From Opitutaceae bacterium (GTDB lineage Bacteria > Verrucomicrobiota > Verrucomicrobiia > Opitutales > Opitutaceae): 5,244 nucleotides of DNA. Of the stretch, positions 1 through 5,244 are shown piece after piece. The notes under the pieces are model-generated. The model made no database searches. It was given only the letters and a program-made list of their open reading frames with translations, and was not told where the DNA came from. The translations under genes were made by a program, and so were the position numbers. The stretch spans positions 1-5,244 of the forward strand of contig JADLBI010000085.1 in the NCBI GenBank assembly GCA_020847775.1, given 5' to 3'. The stretch's first letter is position 1. The number at the start of each line of letters is the position of its first letter.

Positions 1-2006
1 CTGAACAAGGTAGTGCCGTTCTGCAGTTTACCGTCGTTGTCACCCGATATGACAACGGTGGAATACGTTTCGCTGTATCGGTCGCCGAAGGTCGCGATAC
101 TGTCCGGGCGGCCAATGATGAGGCGGTTGCCGGTGAGATTGCCCGGGACCGCCATGAGGCCTCCCTTGTAAGCGGCGAAGCGGTGGGTGCCATCGGCATT
201 GGGGATGAGATTGCCGGTGAGCTCCAGACCGGGCGCGATAACGTTGCCATTGGTGTCGCGTATGCTGCTGGAGCTGCCAATGGCCGCGGCGGTGAAGCGG
301 CTGGTGTCGAGATCGTTGATGGTTTGCGAGGTGGGGGATTGGTCGCCGGGGAACACGTCGAAGCCGATGATGCCTGGGGTGTCGGTTGGGAAATAGGCAA
401 AAAAGTCCTGGCCCAAGTTGTGATCGCCGGTGCCTACATAGCCGGTTGCGGTGGTGGTGATGCCGACGATGCCGTTGACGACGGCGTTGGGCCCGGAGAC
501 GGCGTCGAAATTGGGCAGGGCGCCACTACCGAAAATGAGGGCGGAATTGTCCACATCCACGCCGCCGGTGAAAGCGTTGTTGGGGTTGAGCAGCCAGACG
601 GTCAGTGGGAGCTCGGGGATGGAGTGGACTTCGACGCTCCGGGGGCCGTTGCCGTCGGTGAGCAGGCTGGCGATGAAGAGGCTGCCGCCGCCGCCGCCGA
701 AACGGTAGGGCTCGGTGCTGCCGACGATGATCTGCTCGGTCGAGGTGGCGAAATTGGTCGAGTCGCCGAGGATGGCCTGCGTGGCGGAGCCGAGGCGCAG
801 ACTGGAGTTGGCCCCGGTGAGGTTGATGGTGTCGGTGAACGTGTCCGGCCCGGTTGCTGACTCGGGATCGCTGTCGAAGCCGATGGTGCCGGTCGAGTTG
901 ACGAGATCGATTTGGCCAATGAAGTTCGCGGTGCTGTTGGAATCGCCAATGCCGACATAGCCATCCTCGCCGACGAGGATGGTGCCGGTCTCGGGCAGGT
1001 TGTTTTCACCGCCGAAGATGAAGACGCCCCGGTCCACCAGGGTGCCGCCGGTCCAGAAGCTGGCGCCGTAATGGGCGATGGCGGCGTTCGAGTCGATGGT
1101 CAGTGAGAGCGCGCCCGCGGTCTCGTTTTCCTCGATGTCACGCAAATTGGTGAAAGTGCCGCCGGAGAATCGGAGCGTGGTGTCGGCATCGAGGCGAAAC
1201 ACGTCGCTATCCAAACTGAAGAGCAGATCCTTGTCGGAATGGATGGCGACGACGCCTTGACTGATGAGGTCGTTGTTCAGGCTCAGTTCGGTATAATATT
1301 CAGAAAAATAATCGGAGTGAAGTTCCAACGCCCCCCCGGCGAAAGTGAGCGGGCCATAACCGAGCATGTCCAAATCCTCGGTGTAACTGGTGTTGATGAC
1401 CACCTTGCCGCCACTGAGTTTGAGCCCGCCGCTCCAGTCGCTTGAACCGTAGGCGTTGAGCCGGAGTTCGCCATCGCCCGTCTTCTCGACCTGATAATCG
1501 CCATAATTTCCCGAGCCCAAGTTGTCGCTGATGCCACCGTAGATTTCGAGGATTCCATCGGTGATGTTCCAAGTCTGGCTGGCGTGCAGGGCGATGTTGT
1601 CCTCAATTCTGGACCAAGGCTCGTAGTTCGTGGCCGCAGGGTTGTAGGTGATGCCGCCGCTGCCGAGATGCACCGTGCCTCCGTTCCATCCATTCAGAAC
1701 AAAGGGGGTGTCAATGAGGTCGAACAGGAGCTGATGCGCGTAAAGGTCGTTAAACTCGACGTAGGTGCGGGTATTCGGGCCGAAACGCAGAATGGTATCG
1801 GTGATGTCGTCGGCCCGGTTCCCTGCGGTGCTCGGTGGTGGCTGGTTGTTCTCCCAGTTCTCCGGAGTGTAGAGGTTGTTGTCGGATCCGTTGCCGGTCC
1901 AAAGGTAAGTGATGGGGGTGACCACATTGGCGTTGGCGTGATGGGCCATGCAGCCGAGGACAGACAAACCGAGAAGATGGCGAAACCGGGTGAGCGTGGT
2001 TTTCAT
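1..2006 (-). CDS. Secreted repeat-rich surface protein with autotransporter-type beta-strand repeats (3' end outside window)
   Basis: The reading frame is open from the ATG at 2006 to the window edge, giving 668 residues with no stop. It is therefore the N-terminal part of a larger protein. Residues 1-26 look like a Sec signal peptide: a basic start, a hydrophobic core, and an ANA site after residue 26. A lipoprotein start at Cys19 is a weaker alternative because its lipobox is degenerate. The mature chain opens with LWTGNGSDNN and NW (residues 35-51), a common start in large Verrucomicrobia surface proteins. A beta-strand repeat of the PATR type (autotransporter-associated) follows at about 173-206, with KTGDGELRL, then WSGGLKLSGGKVVI. 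From about 321 the protein consists of long related modules (see repeats). Composition is rich in Gly, Asn, Asp, Thr and Ser and has few Cys, typical of beta-helical passengers. An in-frame TAG five codons upstream fixes the start at 2006, although no Shine-Dalgarno sequence is visible. The C-terminus is not in view, so a beta-barrel or a PEP-CTERM anchor cannot be decided. The role (adhesion, matrix or polymer binding) is unknown. Confidence 0.85.
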   Translation of the reverse strand, partial: MKTTLTRFRHLLGLSVLGCMAHHANANVVTPITYLWTGNGSDNNLYTPENWENNQPPPSTAGNRADDITDTILRFGPNTRTYVEFNDLYAHQLLFDLIDTPFVLNGWNGGTVHLGSGGITYNPAATNYEPWSRIEDNIALHASQTWNITDGILEIYGGISDNLGSGNYGDYQVEKTGDGELRLNAYGSSDWSGGLKLSGGKVVINTSYTEDLDMLGYGPLTFAGGALELHSDYFSEYYTELSLNNDLISQGVVAIHSDKDLLFSLDSDVFRLDADTTLRFSGGTFTNLRDIEENETAGALSLTIDSNAAIAHYGASFWTGGTLVDRGVFIFGGENNLPETGTILVGEDGYVGIGDSNSTANFIGQIDLVNSTGTIGFDSDPESATGPDTFTDTINLTGANSSLRLGSATQAILGDSTNFATSTEQIIVGSTEPYRFGGGGGSLFIASLLTDGNGPRSVEVHSIPELPLTVWLLNPNNAFTGGVDVDNSALIFGSGALPNFDAVSGPNAVVNGIVGITTTATGYVGTGDHNLGQDFFAYFPTDTPGIIGFDVFPGDQSPTSQTINDLDTSRFTAAAIGSSSSIRDTNGNVIAPGLELTGNLIPNADGTHRFAAYKGGLMAVPGNLTGNRLIIGRPDSIATFGDRYSETYSTVVISGDNDGKLQNGTTLF
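30..566 (-). repeat. Protein module 2 of the surface protein (about residues 481-659)
   Basis: This second diverged module begins GGVDVDNSALIFG. It has GYVGTGD (522-528) and GIIGFDVF (545-552), then HRFAAYKGGL (608-617) in place of YRFGGGGGSL, and ends STVVISGDNDG (649-659) in place of LTVWLLNPNNAFT. The last residues before the window edge, KLQNGTTLF, align with the start of the next module (VDVDNSALIF). At least a third copy therefore probably begins at position 29 and continues outside the window. Confidence 0.55.
684..698 (-). repeat. Five-unit GCC/GGC trinucleotide run encoding Gly437-441
   Basis: Five consecutive identical codons (GGC on the coding strand) encode the GGGGG of YRFGGGGGSL in module 1. 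A change in unit number would stay in frame and only lengthen or shorten a glycine loop. The matching position in module 2 (AAYKGG) has no such run. Confidence 0.6.
961..982. other. Perfect 9-bp inverted repeat inside the surface protein gene
   Basis: CCATCCTCG at 961-969 and CGAGGATGG at 974-982 are exact reverse complements around a four-base loop. The element lies within codons for TILVGEDG (about residues 342-349) and has no T-run after it on either strand, so it does not look like an intrinsic terminator. It could fold in the mRNA. It may be chance in a GC-rich coding region. Confidence 0.45.
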
Positions 2007-2051
2007 ATGGCAAATGGGGCTATCAAGCGCATCGAGGAATGCAGTTTGGAA

Positions 2052-2079
2052 TTTATTGCAAAAATCCTGCGTAAGGCAA
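2052..2079 (-). promoter_or_regulatory. Weak candidate promoter upstream of the surface protein gene
   Basis: The 95-base gap 2007-2101 holds TTGCCT (2079-2074), a 16-base spacer and AATAAA (2057-2052), each matching 4 of 6 bases of the sigma-70 consensus. The patch is AT-richer than its surroundings and lies about 45 bases before the ATG. A small imperfect palindrome, AGGC-TT-GCCT (2083-2074), overlaps the -35 box and could be an operator, but its arms are only four bases. No intrinsic terminator for the cyclase gene is visible in the gap, so read-through from the operon upstream is equally possible. Confidence 0.25.
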
Positions 2080-2101
2080 GCCTGAGTTGGGTGGGAAAGC
2101 G

Positions 2102-3832
2102 CTAAGATTCAACTTCGGCAATCCCATCTAGCGCATGGATTTGAACCGGCTCGGCGCGACCCTTGACGATTACCGCCCCAAGGTTGCGGGTTTGATAGTG
2201 ACCGGTCCCGGCGGAGAGGGTGGCGTCGCTGACCAAAATCGTGGTGCGATATTCCGCGTGGCGCGTGAGCGCCTCGAGTCGCGCGGCGACGTTTACCCCG
2301 TCGCCCACGACGGAATAATTCAAGCGGCGGTGCGAGCCGATGTTGCCCGCAACCACTGGCGCGGTGTTGATGCCGATGCCGATCGCGAGTGCGGGGCGAC
2401 CTTCGGCGAGCAGCTCGATGTTGAAGTCGGAGAGCGCGCGTTCCATTGCGAGTGCGGCACGCAGAGCCTGGTCGGCGGCGTCGGTTTGGGCGACGGGCGC
2501 GCCGAAGATGGCCATGATCGCGTCGCCGATGAATTTGTCGATGACGCCGCCGTGGCGCTCGATTTCCGCGCTCATGCGCTCGAGGAAACGGTTGAGCAGG
2601 GCGATGAGTTCGCGTGGCGGGAGAGTTTCGCTGAGCGTGGTGAAGCCGCGCAAATCGGCGAACAGCACGGTAACGACGCGCTCCTCGCCGCCGAGCACCG
2701 CGCCGTCGCGCAGGAGTTGCGCGGCGATTTCAGGCGAGACGTTTTTGTCGAGCAGATCGCGCACGCGGTCGCGCTCGGCGAGGCCCTCGCTCATGCGGTT
2801 GAAGCTGGCGGCGAGCTGGCCGAACTCGTCCACGCGGTGTGGGTGCAGGCGTGTGGTGTAGTCACCACGCGCGATGATCGCTGTATGCTCGGCTAGTTCT
2901 TGCACGGGCTGGCTGACACCGCGCGCGACGCCAAAAGCCGCAAGTGACGCTAGCGCGAGCGCAGCGAGTGAGACGAACAATATGAGGTTCTCCAGCTCGC
3001 GGGCGGGGGCGAGTTCGGCGTTGAGCGAGCGCTGCAATTCGATGCCGGCGGGTGGGCTGTTGAGCAAGGCGAGTGGGGCGCTCAAGGTGACGCAGGGCTC
3101 CCCCGCGATTGTTTCTATGCTGGTGCGGGTTTGCAGGCCGGGGTCGGCGGGTGACAAGGCCGCTACGGCTGCGGCTTGATCGGCGGGCAATGTGGTGGCG
3201 AGCATCCGACGACCGGAATCGTCTAGACCAAGAAAACTGATGTCGGCTTGCGTCGTGCCTTTGAGGCTCTGGGCTAGCGCGTTGTCGATGGGGAAGGCCA
3301 CGCCCAGCCAACCGATGATCATTGGACGCGGGGCGTAGAGGGGCACGATGACCAGCCCGTGCAGCTCGCGGTTCAAGTAGGCGAATCCGGTAGCGTAGTC
3401 GGTGGCGTCGGCGTCGGCCTTGGCGGCCAATAGGCGGAAGGGAACGATGTCGGCGGTGGTCCCGCCCTTTATGGTGCTGGCCAGTAGTTCCCCTTCGGCA
3501 TCAAAGGCCGCAATAATGGGCACCTGTAACCGGTCGGCGTAACTCAGGAGCAGCGAGTAGATGGTCTCACGGTCAAGTTCGTCCTGCAAATACAGGGTGC
3601 GCAGCGGCCAGTCGGCGCTCACCACTTGCGCGCTTTGCGCGAGGCGTTGTTGCCGGAGCTCCGCCGAAAAGCGAAAAACATCCATCGCGGAGGCGAGGCT
3701 GGCTTCGATGTGCGCGATCGCATTGGAGCGATTCGCCCGGGTGAGCAGCACGTAAGACGTGCCGAGCGAAGCGACCAGAAGGCCGAGGATGATGACCAAT
3801 AACCGGGTGCGAAAACGACGGAAGCGGAACAT
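2102..3832 (-). CDS. Membrane-bound class III adenylate cyclase with extracytoplasmic Cache-like sensor and HAMP domain
   Basis: The product (576 residues) should convert ATP to cAMP in the cytoplasm under control of a periplasmic signal. Order of parts: transmembrane helix 1 (about 10-30); an extracytoplasmic sensor (about 33-276) resembling the double-Cache type 3 family, with VPIIAAFDAEGELLAST, GWLGVAFPID and SFLGLDDSGRRMLATTL; transmembrane helix 2 (about 282-304); HAMP (about 303-356, GDYTTRL and DEFGQLAASFN); linker with KNVSPEIAAQLL; and catalytic domain (about 381-571). Family knowledge maps the active site to Asp393 (FADLRGF) and Asp437 (KFIGDAIMAIFGAP) for the metals. Lys433 and Asp511 recognise adenine, and Asn514 and Arg518 (VVGDGVNVAARL) act at the transition state. 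All are present, so an active adenylate rather than guanylate cyclase is expected, as a dimer. I chose the ATG at 3832, four bases after the cupredoxin stop. An in-frame ATG at 3904 would add 24 Ser/Ala/Pro-rich residues that merely overlap the upstream gene. The exact sensor family and ligand are uncertain. Confidence 0.93.
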   Translation of the reverse strand: MFRFRRFRTRLLVIILGLLVASLGTSYVLLTRANRSNAIAHIEASLASAMDVFRFSAELRQQRLAQSAQVVSADWPLRTLYLQDELDRETIYSLLLSYADRLQVPIIAAFDAEGELLASTIKGGTTADIVPFRLLAAKADADATDYATGFAYLNRELHGLVIVPLYAPRPMIIGWLGVAFPIDNALAQSLKGTTQADISFLGLDDSGRRMLATTLPADQAAAVAALSPADPGLQTRTSIETIAGEPCVTLSAPLALLNSPPAGIELQRSLNAELAPARELENLILFVSLAALALASLAAFGVARGVSQPVQELAEHTAIIARGDYTTRLHPHRVDEFGQLAASFNRMSEGLAERDRVRDLLDKNVSPEIAAQLLRDGAVLGGEERVVTVLFADLRGFTTLSETLPPRELIALLNRFLERMSAEIERHGGVIDKFIGDAIMAIFGAPVAQTDAADQALRAALAMERALSDFNIELLAEGRPALAIGIGINTAPVVAGNIGSHRRLNYSVVGDGVNVAARLEALTRHAEYRTTILVSDATLSAGTGHYQTRNLGAVIVKGRAEPVQIHALDGIAEVES

Positions 3833-3836
3833 CTGG

Positions 3837-4478
3837 CTAGTAACCGCCGGAGGTGCCAGACGGGGCGCGGCGGATGCGCCGGTCGGGCTTGAGCTTGAAG
3901 TCAAGCGTTTCGCCGGGGTTCGACCCGGCGGCGAGGGTGATTTCCTTGCTCAGAGGCTTGGCTAGGCGCGGATGCCAGACTTCGAGCCGATAGCGTCCGG
4001 GCGGCATGCCTTGCAGGGCGGCGGTGCCGTCGGGTCCGGTTTTCACAAACCACGGCGTGGGCAAAACGACGATGTAGGCAACCATCCAATCATGAATGTT
4101 GCAGCCGAGGGTCACCACGCCGGTGTGGTCGAAAAACACCGTCTCCGAGGCGCCGCTGGCATAAAGCGGTTTCTCGAAACGTTTGGCCTTCGAGATCGAA
4201 TAGATGTGGTGCTGCACGCTGTCGTGGTTGGGGAAACGCACGGTGGTGTCGGCGCGGATGGCGGTGACGTAGGGTTCGTATTCCTTGTTCTCCTGGGCGA
4301 CTTTCGTTTGGCCGTCATCCGCGGCCGGCGGTGGCGCGAAATCGAGCGGCATGAGCGAGGCCACGGCGTTTTCCAAGGGTCCCGCCTGGGCGTGCAATTG
4401 AAACGAGATGGTGGCGGTTTCAGCGCGCAGGCTAAGACCGATGACCAGGACGAATATGAGGGGAAGGGAGAGGCGCAT
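3837..4478 (-). CDS. Exported cupredoxin, 'methylamine utilization protein' family
   Basis: The 213-residue product starts with a signal peptide (MRLSLPLIFVLVIGLSLRA, cleavage near 19-22) and should be periplasmic or anchored to the envelope. A plastocyanin-like domain spans about 60-145. It contains QENKEYEPYV, TTVRFPNHDSVQHHIYS and LGCNIHDWMVAYIVV. By comparison with plastocyanin, His90, Cys126, His129 and Met132 would form a complete type-1 copper site. A short beta-sandwich (about 146-197, GTAALQGMPPGRYRLEVWHP) resembles carboxypeptidase-regulatory or transthyretin-like domains. The chain ends in a basic then Gly/Ser-rich tail. The family name is historical. No methylamine dehydrogenase gene is present, so a role in methylamine use is not supported here; electron transfer or copper/redox sensing is more plausible but unproven. 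The ATG at 4478 is preferred: it lies four bases after the barrel stop and directly starts the signal peptide. An ATG at 4538 would add 20 residues overlapping the barrel gene and bury the signal peptide. Confidence 0.88.
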   Translation of the reverse strand: MRLSLPLIFVLVIGLSLRAETATISFQLHAQAGPLENAVASLMPLDFAPPPAADDGQTKVAQENKEYEPYVTAIRADTTVRFPNHDSVQHHIYSISKAKRFEKPLYASGASETVFFDHTGVVTLGCNIHDWMVAYIVVLPTPWFVKTGPDGTAALQGMPPGRYRLEVWHPRLAKPLSKEITLAAGSNPGETLDFKLKPDRRIRRAPSGTSGGY

Positions 4479-4482
4479 GGGG

Positions 4483-5244
4483 TCAGAACTGGTGGTGCAC
4501 GCCGACAGTCCAATAGGATAAATCGTATTTGATGCCAACAGCGTTGGTCACGCGCGCAAATTCGTAGCGCAAGGCCAGTGAGGTTTGGTCGGTCAGGGCG
4601 GGGGAGAGTTCGGCCCACCAGAGGTCCGTGTGGCTGTCGCGCACGCGGTAGGCCACCCAACCCGGGCCGTAGGTGTTAGTCACTTCCCAAGGCAAACTGC
4701 GGTAGTGTGCCTGAATGACCGGGCCGACTTGTCCGTCGATAGCCTGGGCCCAGATTTTCCATGCGGCGTTGGCCAGATATTCGCCCCACCGGCGGCCGCC
4801 GCCGAGCGACAGTCGCCAACGGTCGGTGATATCCCAATCGCCCTCCAATACGAGTTCGCGGCTGCTTGCATCGTAGAGTTCGCGCCGGGCCAAATACTCC
4901 ACCGCGGCGGCGCGGGCCGAGAGGCGCAGCATATCGGTGAAACGCTTCGCGATGCCGATCCCGCCGGTGAATTGCCAGCCGCTGCGGCTGGTTTCGTCGA
5001 ATTGGTAGATCGCCAGCGCGGAGCTGAGCTCCAGCACCGGGGCGTAGGGGCCGAGGCCGAATTTGCGGTGCAGCTTGAGCGTGCCCGTGCCGCCGATGTG
5101 ATTGAGGGCATCGAAGGTCACGACATGCTGTGCTTCCAATGCGGCGGCGCCGATCAGCACCCAGTCACGGTTGAGCTGCCGCATGTAGTCCGCCGCCAGA
5201 TTGACGGTCTGGTATTCGCCGGATTTGCGCGTGGGAACGTGGGA
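4483..5244 (-). CDS. Outer-membrane beta-barrel protein (5' end outside window)
   Basis: The last 253 residues of a protein whose frame stays open to the window edge. The first Met in view (5184) is internal: the preceding codons read SHVPTRKSGEYQTVNLAADY and continue the strand pattern. The sequence alternates polar and hydrophobic residues in amphipathic strands separated by short turns, for example WQFTGGIGIAKRFTDMLRLS, LVLEGDWDITDRWRLSLGGG and TSLALRYEFARV. It ends YWTVGVHHQF, with a C-terminal Phe as expected for a Bam-recognised barrel. About 10-12 strands can be guessed in this part. The family was not recognised, and pore, ligand or enzymatic function cannot be inferred. Its stop is four bases from the cupredoxin start, so the two are co-expressed. 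It may serve as the outer-membrane partner of the cupredoxin and cyclase, which is inference from position. Confidence 0.8.
   Translation of the reverse strand, partial: SHVPTRKSGEYQTVNLAADYMRQLNRDWVLIGAAALEAQHVVTFDALNHIGGTGTLKLHRKFGLGPYAPVLELSSALAIYQFDETSRSGWQFTGGIGIAKRFTDMLRLSARAAAVEYLARRELYDASSRELVLEGDWDITDRWRLSLGGGRRWGEYLANAAWKIWAQAIDGQVGPVIQAHYRSLPWEVTNTYGPGWVAYRVRDSHTDLWWAELSPALTDQTSLALRYEFARVTNAVGIKYDLSYWTVGVHHQF

Larger units (their letters stand above)
567..1046 (-). repeat. Protein module 1 of the surface protein (about residues 321-480)
   Basis: This is the first of at least two diverged modules of about 160-180 residues. It begins GGTLVDRGVFIFG, passes through GYVGIGD (349-355) and GTIGFDSD (373-380), then YRFGGGGGSL (434-443), and closes with LTVWLLNPNNAFT (468-480). 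The same landmarks recur in the same order in the following module. The similarity is at protein level; the DNA is not an exact repeat. Confidence 0.6.

Noticed and set aside
183..860. Plus-strand open frame of 225 codons rich in Gly, Ala, Val, Glu and Asp
   Set aside because: It lies wholly antisense to the surface protein gene, whose frame has a signal peptide and repeats. Its low-complexity composition is that of a mirrored GC-rich gene.
2007..2101. CRP (cAMP receptor) binding site next to the cyclase gene
   Set aside because: I looked for a TGTGA-N6-TCACA-like palindrome in the gap and found none; only a short AGGC/GCCT inverted repeat is there.
2135..2896. Plus-strand open frame of 253 codons
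   Set aside because: It is antisense to the cyclase catalytic and HAMP domains, whose motifs are unmistakable. The translated product has no recognisable domain and no plausible start signal.
3833..3904. Longer cyclase start at 3904
   Set aside because: The extra 24 residues overlap the end of the cupredoxin gene, are Ser/Ala/Pro-rich and would precede the membrane helix without purpose. The ATG at 3832 fits the four-base junction also seen upstream.
3911..3930. CGCCGGG...CCCGGCG stem around GTTCGA, resembling a tRNA T-arm on the plus strand
   Set aside because: No acceptor stem, D-arm or anticodon arm is present nearby, and the bases encode GSNPGE of the cupredoxin. It has no T-run to act as a terminator.
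3972..4532. Plus-strand open frame of 186 codons
   Set aside because: It is antisense to the cupredoxin gene, which has a complete copper site; this is a shadow frame.

Overview
All genes in this window lie on the minus strand, so the gene order reads from high to low coordinates. The DNA is GC-rich and densely coding. The giant-adhesin-like surface protein, with autotransporter-type beta-strand repeats and an LWTGNG...NW opening, suggests a Gram-negative bacterium, most likely of the Verrucomicrobia (Opitutaceae-like). The C-terminal aromatic beta-barrel and the lack of clear Shine-Dalgarno sequences fit this. The assignment is an inference from protein style, not a proven taxonomy.

Layout in order of transcription. 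(1) 5244-4483: the 3' part of a gene for an outer-membrane beta-barrel protein, cut at its 5' end by the window edge. (2) 4478-3837: a small exported cupredoxin of the family usually labelled 'methylamine utilization protein', with an apparently complete type-1 copper site. (3) 3832-2102: a membrane-anchored class III adenylate cyclase with an extracytoplasmic Cache-like sensor domain, a HAMP domain and a catalytic domain with all key residues. (4) A 95-base gap with a weak candidate promoter. (5) 2006-1: the first 668 residues of a secreted, repeat-rich surface protein that continues beyond the window.

The first three genes are separated by exactly four bases at both junctions and must form one transcription and translation unit. 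The simplest reading is an envelope-to-cytoplasm signalling module. A barrel in the outer membrane and a copper protein in the periplasm would sit on the same side of the inner membrane as the sensor domain of a cyclase that makes cAMP inside. What is sensed (copper, redox state, a small molecule) cannot be told from sequence. Whether the downstream surface protein is an output of this pathway or just a neighbour is open.

The plus strand holds no convincing gene. No RNA gene, CRISPR array, insertion sequence or strong terminator was seen.
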